A DNA stretch of 64,000 nucleotides from Anaeromyxobacter dehalogenans 2CP-1 (GCF_000022145.1 NC_011891.1:1302001-1366000), one strand, 5' to 3'. Numbered from the stretch's first letter, positions 1-8,570 are shown. Numbers and translations are program-made. Notes: a model not told the origin generated them from the sequence alone.

Positions 1-44
1 CTGCGCCGGGCTGGCGCGTGGGGGCCTTCTGGTAACGTTCCGGC

Positions 45-896
45 ATGGAAGGCACCGAGGTTTCCCCAGTCGGCGGGTTCGTCTACCACTATACGAAGGC
101 CTCGACCGCGCTCGAGCTCATTCTCGAGTCGATGACGATCCGGCTGGGCCCAATCTCGGAGACGCACGACCCGCTGGAGGGGCACCGCGAGTACACGGGG
201 TTCTCCGCGGCGGACGATGGCCTGCCGGACCTTTCCGCCTGGGACAAGGTCGACGACGTGGCAAAGCGGGCGCGAGTCGCGTGCTTCTGCCTAGACGGCG
301 ACCTCTCGTCGCCTGACCCGTGCGCGCTGGACTTCGCTCCGCCGTGGGCCGGTTGGGCGCGGGACCGGATGTGGGCGCAGTACGCGGGTGGCCACACCGG
401 GGTGTGCCTAGCGTTCGACCGGCGGAAGCTTGTCGACGCGTTCAACTTGGCGCTGGCGAGCCGGGGGGAGTGCATCGCCCAAGAGGTCGCCTACAGCGAC
501 GACCCCGTCTCCTCCGTCGGGCCGCGCTCGCTCTCATACGACAACGAGCGGATCCAGCAGGTCGGCACCGAGAAGTACGCCGCCGAGTACCGGCGGCAGC
601 ACGCGCCGACGCTCTACCTGACGAAGCGCCTGGACTACGAGGGCGAGCGAGAGTTCAGGCTCGTGCTCCTCGATGACGACACGTCGGGGAAGGAGGCGCT
701 GGTCCCGATTCGCGGCGCGCTCGTCTACTTCATGCTCGGGGATCGCTTCCCGCGAGCGTACCTGCCATGCGTCGACGCGATCATGCGGCGCGAGGACGTG
801 CCCACCTACCAGTTCAAGTACGAGTCGGGCCGGAACGTGAGCGCGTACACGTACTTCGCGTCCGACCGGAGTCTTTCCGGAACCTGCCCGCGCTGA
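45..896 (+). CDS. DUF2971 family protein
   Basis: 283 aa. The N-terminus carries the DUF2971 signature: an aromatic-rich YHYT segment near residue 15, then the Leu/Arg stretch and an NDPLEG-like segment (here HDPLEGH, residues 41-47). Later come a C-x-C pair (cysteines about 78 and 80) and a WAQYAGGHTGVCLAFD segment (about 109-124), the usual DUF2971 core. The family has no established biochemical role and is common in accessory islands. No signal peptide or membrane segment is visible. No clear Shine-Dalgarno lies before the ATG. It stands alone on the plus strand, and the genes to its right run the other way. Codon use is less GC-extreme than in the core genes further right, consistent with acquired DNA. 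Family call confident; function unknown. Confidence 0.8.
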   Translation: MEGTEVSPVGGFVYHYTKASTALELILESMTIRLGPISETHDPLEGHREYTGFSAADDGLPDLSAWDKVDDVAKRARVACFCLDGDLSSPDPCALDFAPPWAGWARDRMWAQYAGGHTGVCLAFDRRKLVDAFNLALASRGECIAQEVAYSDDPVSSVGPRSLSYDNERIQQVGTEKYAAEYRRQHAPTLYLTKRLDYEGEREFRLVLLDDDTSGKEALVPIRGALVYFMLGDRFPRAYLPCVDAIMRREDVPTYQFKYESGRNVSAYTYFASDRSLSGTCPR

Positions 897-1069
897 TCCC
901 TGCTCATTCCACATGCCCAGGGAACGGGTCCAACTCGTCCGTGTGGAGTCGATCGGACCGAACGCCAGTATAGGAGGGCCTGCGCCTGAACCTTCGTCGC
1001 TGAACTTCCGGCCCGAACCTGCAGCAGCTCCCGGTGCGAAAGAAGCCACTGGTCCTCTACGAGGACGTG

Positions 1070-1693
1070 CTACTCGTGCGGCGCGTACAAATCATCTGGG
1101 TAGGGGAGCCTGTCGTTCACGGCTCGAAGCAAGCCGAGATAGGCTCGCAGCGCAAGCTGGAACTCGACCCCGTTCCCTATCGGCCGATCCTTGAACGCGT
1201 GGATGGCGTTACGACGATTCTGCACGTGTTCGACGAGTGCATCGCCTTCCTCGCCCAGCAGCTGCCTGGACTTACAGTATAGGCGAAGATGTTCGAGCGC
1301 CAGCCCGTCGGGGGGCTTTGCTTCCTGCTTGTTCTTGTCGAAAGCGTTTGCCTTCTTGAGGTGCTCGAGGTCTGCCCTGTAAGTCTCGTAGTAAACCGAG
1401 AGCAGCGTCTTAACAGTTCCCTCAAGAAGGCTGCCGAGGTTCGCCCATGCAAGGATGAGCTCCCCTGGCGTGAGTGCGTTAGGGTCGTCACGAATCCAGA
1501 GCCGAAGCGACGCGGACAGCGAGGCTTGCCAGTCGAGTCGCGACTTGCTCAACAGCTCGGCAGCCGCGATGGGCGCCCATCCTTGGTTGTCCCCCCAGAA
1601 CGACGCGAGGTCGTTGTTGAGCCGCTCTATCCTCGCAATTACTTCGACTATTGGCAATTCGGAGAACCGTGCAGCGTTGGAATCGACGAACAT
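1070..1693 (-). CDS. hypothetical protein with HEPN-like motif
   Basis: About 207 aa if started at the ATG at 1693, which is preceded by AAGGTGGA; the frame stays open to 1780, which would add 29 residues. Mostly alpha-helical. Near the C-terminus is NRRNAIHAFKDRPIG, which contains an R-x4-H arrangement as in HEPN-superfamily RNases, followed by Lys/Asp. The middle (LILAWANLGSLLEGTVKTLL) looks like the packing helix of such proteins. No signal peptide or membrane segment. It lies 145 bases downstream of the start-proximal end of its neighbour's stop (gene at 1839-2666, same strand), so the two are probably co-transcribed. Base composition is clearly lower in GC than the core genome. HEPN assignment rests on motif and helical content only; function is inferred and could be a toxin or defence RNase. 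Confidence 0.65.
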   Translation of the reverse strand: MFVDSNAARFSELPIVEVIARIERLNNDLASFWGDNQGWAPIAAAELLSKSRLDWQASLSASLRLWIRDDPNALTPGELILAWANLGSLLEGTVKTLLSVYYETYRADLEHLKKANAFDKNKQEAKPPDGLALEHLRLYCKSRQLLGEEGDALVEHVQNRRNAIHAFKDRPIGNGVEFQLALRAYLGLLRAVNDRLPYPDDLYAPHE

Positions 1694-1838
1694 GTCCGTA
1701 TCCACCTTGGGGGGCTGCTTCAGTCGCAAGCGAAATCGAACCGATGGGATGGTTGTTACAAGCGGCGTGTTACATGGCAACGCTGAAGTAGAGCGCCAAC
1801 TATCGACGCGGCTTCGCGCTGTTCAGCGCGAAGCCACA

Positions 1839-2666
1839 CTAAGAGTCACCTTCTTGCTCGCTGCCATTTCGGGTGAGCGGGTCCATCTCGTTAGCGACGG
1901 AGCGCGCCCACGTAGCCCAACGCTGTTGCGCTTCGTCGTCTGGTCCGCGTGCCTGAAGCACCGCGGCGGTGTAGTCCCGGAGCAGCGATGCCTCGCGCCA
2001 CGCGCGAGCATCGGCGAGTAACTCGGCGCGTCTCGCTTTCTCTCGTTCGCGTCGTTGGCGCTCTTCCGTCTCCTGCCGTTCCTGCTCCTCCCACGCGCGC
2101 CGCCGCCGCTCCCGCTCGACCTCAGCGTCTCGGTTCTCTTGAACAAGGCGGCGAAGCAGTGCCGGTACTTCCACGAGAGCTTGCTCCAGTGTCGCACGCC
2201 GGCGGTCCGCGAGTCGCGCGCGGTAGCGATACCCGACGTTCGGGTCGTAGAGCTCAAGCGTGAAGCGGTTCGTCGGGTGATGGTCGGCCTTCGGGACGGA
2301 ATGGAAGTGCGGATGTGCTGCGATCTTCCGTCGCTCTTCAGGCGTGGGGCGGTGCGGGGTCCGCGCATTCTCTTCCTTGAAGCGAAGGCGGAACTGCTCC
2401 CCATCTACTTCGAGCATCGTCTTGTCGTCGAGGAAGAGGACGCGCCCACGCACGTCAGGGCCTTCTATGGTTCGGACGAACATGTCCAGGAGGCGCCCCG
2501 CGCGTTCAGTGTGTTCGCGCGCGACCGCAATCTGGATGAAGCCTCGCGGTGTGCGAAGGAGCTTGTCATCGAGTTCGGGTCGGTATGACAGGCGCTGGTC
2601 CGGCTTCAGCGCCCGGAGCGCCTTCCGCACGAGTGGGTGCAGATCGGGAGGTATCACGGTACGCAT
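1839..2666 (-). CDS. hypothetical coiled-coil protein
   Basis: 275 aa, no recognised family. The start is well supported: AAGGAG lies 7 bases before the ATG. Residues 1 to about 160 look globular, with beta-rich segments (GRVLFLDDKTMLEVDGEQFRL) and a His-rich patch (AAHPHFHSVPKADHH, about 118-132). Residues about 165-225 are an Arg/Glu-rich charged segment that should form a long single helix or coiled coil. The C-terminus is short and polar. No signal peptide or membrane segment. Same strand and upstream of the HEPN-like gene, so a two-gene unit is likely. Possible DNA- or RNA-binding role is only a guess from the charged helix. Confidence 0.6.
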   Translation of the reverse strand: MRTVIPPDLHPLVRKALRALKPDQRLSYRPELDDKLLRTPRGFIQIAVAREHTERAGRLLDMFVRTIEGPDVRGRVLFLDDKTMLEVDGEQFRLRFKEENARTPHRPTPEERRKIAAHPHFHSVPKADHHPTNRFTLELYDPNVGYRYRARLADRRRATLEQALVEVPALLRRLVQENRDAEVERERRRRAWEEQERQETEERQRREREKARRAELLADARAWREASLLRDYTAAVLQARGPDDEAQQRWATWARSVANEMDPLTRNGSEQEGDS

Positions 2667-3241
2667 GCCCCTACTCCTTGACTCGAAGGTGGATGCGCAT
2701 CTTCACCGCCGGATGGGAAGAACGTCACGACAAAGCGGCGCTCGACGGTCAGCGTGAGGTGGTCGCCGCGGCGGCGCGCAGTTCTCTTGCATGGAGGAGA
2801 CGCAGCTCGCCTGCGCTCGCGAAGCGCACGGAGCCCGTAATGACCGCTCGCCTGGAGCACCACCGCTGAAGATTGGAGACGATCGCGGGAATCAGCGGGC
2901 GCCGATCGTCACGTTCCGCGAGCTCCTCGTGAGGTCCAGGACCGGTGTGGCTGAGGTGGCCCGGGTTGGAAACCCCAGCGAACGCGCCGGGCGCGAGGCC
3001 GAGATTCCGCGTTTCCTTGCGATCGTCTCCACCTTCCTCGCGGACATGAGCACTGATCTCGGTCGGGATCGCTCACTCCGTTGATGACGTTGGCGGATGG
3101 TCTAACTCCGAACGCAGATGAGAACCGCTCGTGACGAGCCGCCAGACGGGCCTCGTGCAGGGAGTATAGGTACCAGCCTGGGGTGCTTGACGACACATCG
3201 GGCACGACCTACCATGCCTCACGGGTCGCCGTTGTGCCGTC
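2667..3241. other. gap without a convincing gene
   Basis: About 575 bases between the coiled-coil gene and the AlpA-like gene. Short open frames exist on both strands (for example 2791-3084 plus), but none has family resemblance, a ribosome-binding site or convincing composition. It probably holds the promoter of the minus-strand pair at its left edge and remnants of decayed island DNA. Confidence 0.4.
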
Positions 3242-3310
3242 TTGCGCACCTTGATGGGAGCGTCAGGAGTTAGAGTTGTGACTGCCCGCGCCAGCCCACT
3301 CGACGTTGTA

Positions 3311-3532
3311 ATGGCCGCCCGACGCACAACAATGCTGTCTTCGGGTCGCGCTTACATTACCGCGCGCGACCTCTGCTTGAGGTGGGAGTGCTCGCACGCC
3401 ACGCTGTATCGGTGGATTCAGGGCGGCTATGTTCCGAGGCCGCTCCGTTTTGGACCGCGCGCGGTCCGATGGGCCACGAAGGACATCGAGGAGTTCGAGC
3501 GGCGACTGGCCAACGATTCGGGATCTCGATGA
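3311..3532 (+). CDS. AlpA-like helix-turn-helix DNA-binding protein
   Basis: 73 aa from the ATG at 3311; the frame is open back to 3242, and another ATG lies at 3332. The core reads AYITARDLCLRWECSHATLYRWIQGG followed by PRPLRFGPRAVRW and a final DIEEFE helix. This is the winged helix-turn-helix pattern of AlpA/excisionase-type proteins: recognition helix HATLYRWI, wing RPLRFG, and a closing helix ending in an acidic face. Such proteins act as excisionases or as activators of integrase genes in prophages and integrative elements. No integrase gene is present in the visible part of the island, so the partner is lost or lies beyond the left edge. Family call good, exact role inferred. Confidence 0.7.
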   Translation: MAARRTTMLSSGRAYITARDLCLRWECSHATLYRWIQGGYVPRPLRFGPRAVRWATKDIEEFERRLANDSGSR

Positions 3533-3646
3533 GAGGTCACTACTTGCATCGGATGAACGGTGAGGCCGCGGTCACGAGGGGACCCCTCGCCATCACCAAG
3601 CTTGGGAAGCGGGCTCGTTCACCCTGTGTGACTACGCTTGCTATCC

Positions 3647-4093
3647 TTAGTCGCGCCGCTTTGCGTCCGCGAGGAACTGTGATGCCGAGCGCGTGGCATC
3701 CGCGAAGGTCTTCTTCTCGTCGATTCGCTGCTTGAGGTTCTCGAACCGGAACATCAACGTCGCGATCAGCATCGTCGCGACCGGCGATCCCTGCTCCTCG
3801 GTGTCGGAGTGGAGAGGGCTGCTCAGGTTCCGGTACGGCACTTCAAGCGGGCTGCGCCCATCGACGAGCATGCTGGCGGTGACACGCTTGGCAGCGGTCT
3901 ACAGGCGCTGCGCCGCCGAATCCAACTTCAACGCATCCTCGGCGTTCAGCGCCCGTCTCGGCATCGCCATCCTGAACCGCTGCATCGCGCATTCGACGAT
4001 CGCCCGCGCCTCTTCCTCCACGAGCCGAGAGGTACGACGGTGCCCGCCGCCCGCCCTCCGGGTCCGCCCCGCTCCGCCCGAGCCCCGGCGCAA
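3647..4093 (-). pseudogene. amber-interrupted hypothetical ORF
   Basis: Two open stretches on the minus strand lie in the same frame. The upstream one (about 4093 to 3899) ends in LDSAAQRL at a TAG codon (3899-3901); nine sense codons follow (TAAKRVTAS), then an ATG and 73 more residues through FENLKQRIDEKK to KRRD at 3647. Both sides have helical, charged, protein-like composition, and the reading joins smoothly across the stop. The simplest reading is one gene broken by a nonsense mutation. The 5' end is uncertain, since only a TTG is available at 4093. No family is recognised. Alternatively only the downstream 74-residue ORF is real. Confidence 0.35.
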
Positions 4094-4170
4094 GGCGCGG
4101 AGTTCACGCCTGGGTCCTTCACCGACAGAGCATCGAAAAACGCACCCCGACGCGCACCCCGAGGCCTGGA

Positions 4171-4215
4171 AAGGAAAGAGCCCGTCGCCAATTTATGCTG
4201 TGGCGACGGGCTCTT
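4171..4215 (-). terminator. hairpin terminator after tRNA-Pro
   Basis: A perfect 14-bp inverted repeat (4176-4189 with 4202-4215) encloses a 12-base loop. Read on the minus strand it follows the tRNA 3' end by only a few bases and is followed by a T/C-rich run (TCTTTCCTTT), as expected of an intrinsic terminator. It could also stop transcription coming from the island. Confidence 0.8.
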
Positions 4216-4221
4216 AGAGAG

Positions 4222-4295
<74 letters not shown>

Positions 4296-4400
4296 GGAAC
4301 TGCGGGGACGGACTAGGTAGCACCGCGAAACCCTTGGGTCAACCGGGATCCGGCGGGACGGACGGGCCTGCCTCCCCCGGTGGCGGGCGGGGCCGCGGGG

Positions 4401-4958
4401 TCACTTCACCAGGGCGGACACCTGCTTGAACTCGGGGGTCCCGGCCTGGTGGAGGAGGTCGAACAGCGCGGTCTCCGCCGTCGTGACGATCGCGCCGGCC
4501 TCGCGGCACAGCTCGAGGCCGACCCGGCGGTGCTCCTCGGTCCGGCTCGACACGGCGTCGGCGCAGACGTGCACCTCGTAGCCCATCTGCACGAGGTCGC
4601 GGGCGGTCTGGAACACGCACACGTGCGTCTCCATCCCGGTGATCACGACCTGCCGGCGGCCGGTGGCCTCGAGCGCGGCGGCGAAGGCGGGGTCGGCGCC
4701 GCAGGAGAAGTGCACCTTGGCGAGCGCGGGGGAGGGGAGCAGGCGGGCGAGCTCGGGGAGGGTCGGGCCGAGACCTCTGGGATACTGCTCGGTCGCGAGC
4801 ACGGGGACCCCGAGCGCCTTGGCGCCCTCGACGAGCGCGGTCGCGTACTTCATCACCCGCGCCAGCGCCTCGGCGGGCATGGCGGGCGCGAGCCGCTCCT
4901 GCACGTCCACGAGGAGCACGGCGGCGGTGCGGCGGTCGAGCTTCACGGTTCGTGACAT
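4401..4958 (-). CDS. isochorismatase-family cysteine hydrolase
   Basis: 185 aa. The catalytic triad of the isochorismatase/nicotinamidase fold is visible: Asp18 in LLVDVQ, Lys81 in LAKVHFSC and Cys114 in METHVCVFQTA, together with the cis-peptide-type GMETHVC segment. Length matches the small single-domain members such as YcaC-like hydrolases, which are cytoplasmic and act on small amides or enol ethers. The substrate cannot be told from sequence; the lack of a nicotinamidase metal-binding D-x-H argues against PncA. It lies between tRNA-Pro and the ferredoxin genes, all on the minus strand, 114 bases after the 100-aa ferredoxin. Confidence 0.85.
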   Translation of the reverse strand: MSRTVKLDRRTAAVLLVDVQERLAPAMPAEALARVMKYATALVEGAKALGVPVLATEQYPRGLGPTLPELARLLPSPALAKVHFSCGADPAFAAALEATGRRQVVITGMETHVCVFQTARDLVQMGYEVHVCADAVSSRTEEHRRVGLELCREAGAIVTTAETALFDLLHQAGTPEFKQVSALVK

Positions 4959-5072
4959 GACGGCGGGCTCCTGGGTCGGGACCGACGGGCGGGGTCGGCG
5001 GAGGGCGAGACGACGACGCCCCGCGCACCATGCGGCACGCGGGGCGCGGGGAGCGGCGTCCGCCGGCGGCGG

Positions 5073-5375
5073 CTACTTGCGGAACCGCGACAGCTCGGCG
5101 GTCAGCTCGGCGAGCGACGGGAACGTCTTGTCGGGGTGGATCGTCGCCAGCTTCCCGTAGTTCTGCTCCTCGGTCTCGGTCCGGTTCGGATCCGGGACGC
5201 AGCAGTCCACGGGGCACACCGCGGCGCAGGCCTCCTCGCCGTGGAACCCGACGCACTCGGTGCAGAGGTCGGGGTTGATGACGTAGATGTCGTCGCCCTG
5301 GCTGATGGCGCTGTTCGGGCACTCCGGCTCGCACGCGCCGCAGTTGATGCACTCCTCGGTGATGAAGGTGGCCAT
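5073..5375 (-). CDS. 2[4Fe-4S] ferredoxin with C-terminal extension
   Basis: 100 aa. Cysteines 9, 12, 15 and 19 form C-x2-C-x2-C-x3-C; cysteines 38, 41, 50 and 54 form C-x2-C-x8-C-x3-C, with extra Cys58 and Cys59. The longer x8 spacing and the C-terminal tail (residues about 62-100) are the Allochromatium/YfhL-type arrangement, which gives two [4Fe-4S] clusters of very low potential. Cytoplasmic electron carrier. It is the second of two tandem ferredoxin genes, sharing almost the whole first 30 residues with the upstream one, so they arose by duplication. A strong terminator separates them, so each is probably separately transcribed. Confidence 0.93.
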   Translation of the reverse strand: MATFITEECINCGACEPECPNSAISQGDDIYVINPDLCTECVGFHGEEACAAVCPVDCCVPDPNRTETEEQNYGKLATIHPDKTFPSLAELTAELSRFRK

Positions 5376-5492
5376 GGGACTCTCCTCGGCGTTCCGCCGC
5401 TGGCGTGTTCGAAGACGCTCGATGCTACCGCCCGCGAGCGGATTCCGCCTAGGGCCAATCGCCTCGGCGTGCGTCCCTGGCGGGCGGGAACG

Positions 5493-5521
5493 AAAAGAGC
5501 AGCGCCGCGGGGGCGCTGCTC
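5493..5521 (-). terminator. intrinsic terminator after the 61-aa ferredoxin gene
   Basis: A perfect 10-bp stem (5497-5506 with 5512-5521) has loop GCGGG and is followed on the minus strand by TTTT. It lies 46 bases past the stop of the upstream ferredoxin gene and uncouples it from the next one. Confidence 0.8.
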
Positions 5522-5566
5522 CTCGTCAACACGCCTGTGCCGCGGTTGCTTCCGCGGCGGCCGCGG

Positions 5567-5832
<266 letters not shown>

Positions 5833-5893
5833 GTCCAGGCAGCGGAATTTCTTAGGGAAAAATCGGACCGTTCCGGTCGACTTGGCCGCGGGA

Positions 5894-6280
5894 TCAGGAC
5901 CGGTCCGGTCCGTGATCGCCGCCGGCGGCGCGCACGTGGCGGCGATCCTCCTCGACCTCCGCGGAGATGCGGGCCATCACCGACAGTGCAGCGCCGAGCA
6001 GCCCGGCGGCGCCGGTGGCGAGCAGGCCGAGCAGCCGGTCGCGCCGGGCGGCGGCCATGTCGAGCGCCACGGCCCTGCGCCGGTCGAGGGCGATCCGCTG
6101 CCGCTCGGCGTGCTCGCCCTGGAGCGTCTGGACGAACGCCCGCCCGGCCTCGCGCGCCTCGGCGTCGGCGCCCTGGAGCGCGCGCTCCAGCGCCGCCATC
6201 CGCCAGGTCGCGTGCAGGGCGACGCCGAGGCCGGCCAGGGCCACCGGGACGCAGAGCAGAAGGATCTTGATCCTGGACAT
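5894..6280 (-). CDS. small two-TM membrane protein
   Basis: 128 aa from the ATG at 6280 (the frame is open to 6364, but those residues look non-coding). Hydrophobic segments are at about 6-23 and 84-105, with an amphipathic Arg/Glu/Ala-rich helical stretch between them (about 28-82) that could form a coiled coil in the periplasm or cytoplasm. The C-terminal tail is short and charged. No family recognised. It diverges from rlmE; the 76 bases between hold an rlmE promoter. Confidence 0.6.
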   Translation of the reverse strand: MSRIKILLLCVPVALAGLGVALHATWRMAALERALQGADAEAREAGRAFVQTLQGEHAERQRIALDRRRAVALDMAAARRDRLLGLLATGAAGLLGAALSVMARISAEVEEDRRHVRAAGGDHGPDRS

Positions 6281-6287
6281 TGTCGGC

Positions 6288-6317
6288 TTGACTGCCCTGC
6301 GCGAGCCGCAGGATACC
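6288..6317 (+). promoter_or_regulatory. putative promoter of rlmE
   Basis: TTGACT (6288-6293) and GATACC (6312-6317) are 18 bases apart; the -35 matches well, the -10 only moderately. It lies about 40 bases before the rlmE start. Confidence 0.5.
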
Positions 6318-6356
6318 GGGCGGCGGAACCCCCGGCAAACGGACGTCAGCCCACAC

Positions 6357-7253
6357 ATGGCCAAGCCCTACGACCCGAAGGACTTCTACTACCGCAAGGC
6401 GAAGAAGCAGGGCCTGCGCGCTCGCTCGGCCTTCAAGATCGAGGAGATCCTGCACCGCCACCGCCTGCTCGGGCGGGGCGACGCGGTGCTCGACCTGGGC
6501 GCCGCGCCGGGCGGGTTCCTGCAGATCCTGGCCGACGCGGTGGGCGAGAAGGGCGTCGCGGTGGGCGTGGACCTCGAGCCCATCCGCAACCTGGGCAAGC
6601 GGTGGGTCCGGACCGCGGTGGTGGACCTGCTCGCGCCGGACGCGCTCGACAAGATCCGCCTGCTGCACGAGGGCCGCTTCCGGCTGGTCACGAGCGACAT
6701 GGCGCCGAAGACCATCGGCATCAAGGTGACCGACGAGGCGCGCTCGCTCGAGCTGGTCCGGATGGCGCTGTCGGTCGCGGAGCAGGTGCTCGTGCCGGGC
6801 GGCGCGTTCGTCGCGAAGGTGTTCATGGGCGGCGATTTCCCGGCGTTGAAGCGCGAGCTGCAGGGGCGCTTCGCGGCGATGCACGTGATCCGGCCGGAGG
6901 CGGTGCGCGAGTCGAGCTACGAGGTCTACGTGCTCGGCACGGGCTTCCGCGGCGGCGCGGCGGTCGGGCGGGTCGCGCCGCCGGCCGAGGAGCCCGGGGC
7001 GCCCGCAGGGCCGGAGCGCGCGGCGCCCGAGCCGCCGGCCGCGCCGGAGCACGCTGCGCCGCAGCCGCCGGCCGCGCCGGAGCACGCTGCGGCGCCGGCG
7101 AAGGCCGCGGGGCCGGCGGAGACCGCGCCGCGGAAGAAGCCTGCCGCTGCGAAGAAGGCGACCGCTACGAAGAAGCCCGCGTCGAAGAAGCCCGCCGCGA
7201 GGAAACCCACCGCGAGGAAACCCGCACCGAGGAAGCCGGCCAGGCGAGCCTGA
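6357..7253 (+). CDS. rlmE: 23S rRNA 2'-O-ribose methyltransferase RlmE with H1-like tail
   Basis: 298 aa from the ATG at 6357. Residues 1 to about 200 are the RrmJ/FtsJ fold: SAM-binding DLGAAPGGF at 46-54 and the K-D-K-E tetrad as Lys27, Asp114, Lys154 and Glu189. The family methylates the 2'-O of a uridine in the A loop of 23S rRNA (U2552 in E. coli) on the 50S particle. The enzyme is normally about 200-210 aa; here about 95 further residues follow. They are Pro/Ala/Glu-rich (about 205-255, with a 28-bp duplication in the DNA) and then Lys/Ala/Pro-rich KKPAAAKKA-type repeats to the end, like histone H1 tails. The tail may bind RNA or DNA non-specifically. The next gene is tyrS, 54 bases on. 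Confidence 0.93.
   Translation: MAKPYDPKDFYYRKAKKQGLRARSAFKIEEILHRHRLLGRGDAVLDLGAAPGGFLQILADAVGEKGVAVGVDLEPIRNLGKRWVRTAVVDLLAPDALDKIRLLHEGRFRLVTSDMAPKTIGIKVTDEARSLELVRMALSVAEQVLVPGGAFVAKVFMGGDFPALKRELQGRFAAMHVIRPEAVRESSYEVYVLGTGFRGGAAVGRVAPPAEEPGAPAGPERAAPEPPAAPEHAAPQPPAAPEHAAAPAKAAGPAETAPRKKPAAAKKATATKKPASKKPAARKPTARKPAPRKPARRA
7031..7091 (+). repeat. 28-bp direct repeat inside rlmE tail
   Basis: The same 28-base sequence occurs at 7031-7058 and 7064-7091, offset by 33 bases (11 codons). It encodes the duplicated PPAAPEHAA unit in the linker between the methyltransferase and the lysine-rich tail, and marks recent slippage-type expansion. Confidence 0.85.
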
Positions 7254-7291
7254 CGGCGCGGTTCGGCGTCCAAATCTCGGCCGGGATCCGC

Positions 7292-7297
7292 TAGGCT
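7292..7297 (+). promoter_or_regulatory. -10-like element next to tyrS start
   Basis: TAGGCT ends 10 bases before the tyrS ATG. No good -35 is seen. If used, transcription would start within a few bases of the start codon, giving a nearly leaderless mRNA. Confidence 0.35.
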
Positions 7298-7307
7298 GCC
7301 CGGCGCC

Positions 7308-8570
7308 ATGCAGAACCTCCTCGAAGCCCTCGTCTCGCGCAGCCTCGTCCACGACCAGACCCCGGGCCTCCAGGCCCGCCTCGCCCAGGGCCCCATCACC
7401 GGCTACGTCGGGTTCGACCCGACCGCCGACTCGCTGCACGTGGGCCACCTGCTCGCGGTCATGTCGCTCGCCTGGCTGCAGCGCTGCGGCGGCACGCCCA
7501 TCATCGTGGTGGGCGGCGGCACGGGCATGGTCGGGGATCCGAGCGGCAAGCGCTCGGAGCGCCCGGTGCTCTCGGTGGAGGAGATCGACCGGAACGTCGC
7601 CGCCATCCGCGCGCAGCTCGAGCGGTTCGTGTCGTTCGAGGGCCAGAACGCGGCGCGGGTGCGCAACAACGCCGACTGGCTCCGCGCGATCGGCCTGATG
7701 GAGTTCCTCCGCGACGTCGGCAAGCACTTCACCGTCAACTACATGCTGGCGAAGGACTCGGTGAAGGGCCGCATGGAGAGCGGCATCTCCTTCACCGAGT
7801 TCTCGTACCAGCTCATCCAGGCCTACGACTTCTGGCACCTGTTCCGCTCCGAGAAGTGCGAGCTGCAGATGGGCGGCAGCGACCAGTGGGGCAACATCAC
7901 CGCCGGCGCCGAGCTGGTCTCGCGCAAGGACGGCGCGAGCGTCCACGGGCTCACCTTCCCGCTGCTCACCACCGCCTCGGGCACCAAGTTCGGCAAGACC
8001 GAGGGCGGCGCGGTGTGGCTCGACCCGGCGCGGACCTCGCCCTACAAGTTCTTCCAGTTCTGGCTCAACACCGACGACCGCGACGTGGAGCGGCTGCTGA
8101 AGTTCTTCACGTTCCTCTCGGTGGAGGAGATCGCCGCGCTGCTCGCCGAGCAGGCGCGCGACCCGGGGAAGCGCCCGGCGCAGCGCAGGCTCGCGGAGGA
8201 CGTCACCGCCCGCGTGCACGGGCCGGACGTCACTCGCAGCGTCGTCGAGGCGAGCCGCATCCTGTTCGGCGGCACCGACCTGCGCGCGGCGAGCGCGGAC
8301 GTGCTCGAGGTCCTCGCCGGCGAGATCCCGTCCGCGACGGTGACCGGCGACGAGCTCGCGGCGCTCACGGTCGCCGACCTCCTCGTCAAGGTCGGGCTGG
8401 CCGCGTCGAAGGGCGAGGTCCGCCGCGGCGTGGCGGGGCGCGGGTTCTCGCTGAACGGGGCGGTGCTCGAGTCCGGCGACGCGAAGGTCGCCGCGGGCGA
8501 CCTGCTCGCCGGCGGCTACGCGCTCCTGCAGAAGGGCAAGCGGAACTACGCGCTCGTGAAGGTGCGGTAG
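7308..8570 (+). CDS. tyrS: tyrosyl-tRNA synthetase
   Basis: 420 aa, usual length for bacterial TyrRS. It charges tRNA-Tyr with tyrosine in the cytoplasm. The class I HIGH motif appears as HVGH at 44-47 within [15 protein letters not shown]; the tyrosine pocket segment YQLIQAYDF and the GGSDQWGNI motif follow; the KMSKS loop is KFGKT, as in the TyrS branch. The C-terminal about 70 residues form the S4 RNA-binding domain ([18 protein letters not shown]...). It follows rlmE and converges on the ymdB-like gene, with only 22 bases between the stops. Confidence 0.97.
   Translation: MQNLLEALVSRSLVHDQTPGLQARLAQGPITGYVGFDPTADSLHVGHLLAVMSLAWLQRCGGTPIIVVGGGTGMVGDPSGKRSERPVLSVEEIDRNVAAIRAQLERFVSFEGQNAARVRNNADWLRAIGLMEFLRDVGKHFTVNYMLAKDSVKGRMESGISFTEFSYQLIQAYDFWHLFRSEKCELQMGGSDQWGNITAGAELVSRKDGASVHGLTFPLLTTASGTKFGKTEGGAVWLDPARTSPYKFFQFWLNTDDRDVERLLKFFTFLSVEEIAALLAEQARDPGKRPAQRRLAEDVTARVHGPDVTRSVVEASRILFGGTDLRAASADVLEVLAGEIPSATVTGDELAALTVADLLVKVGLAASKGEVRRGVAGRGFSLNGAVLESGDAKVAAGDLLAGGYALLQKGKRNYALVKVR

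Noticed and set aside
2791-3084. 97-residue plus-strand frame in the island gap
   Set aside because: No family likeness, no ribosome-binding site, and an equally long overlapping minus-strand frame; not supported as a gene.
7031-7091. Tandem repeat as a possible CRISPR or regulatory repeat
   Set aside because: Only two in-frame copies inside a coding linker with no spacers; explained by slippage.
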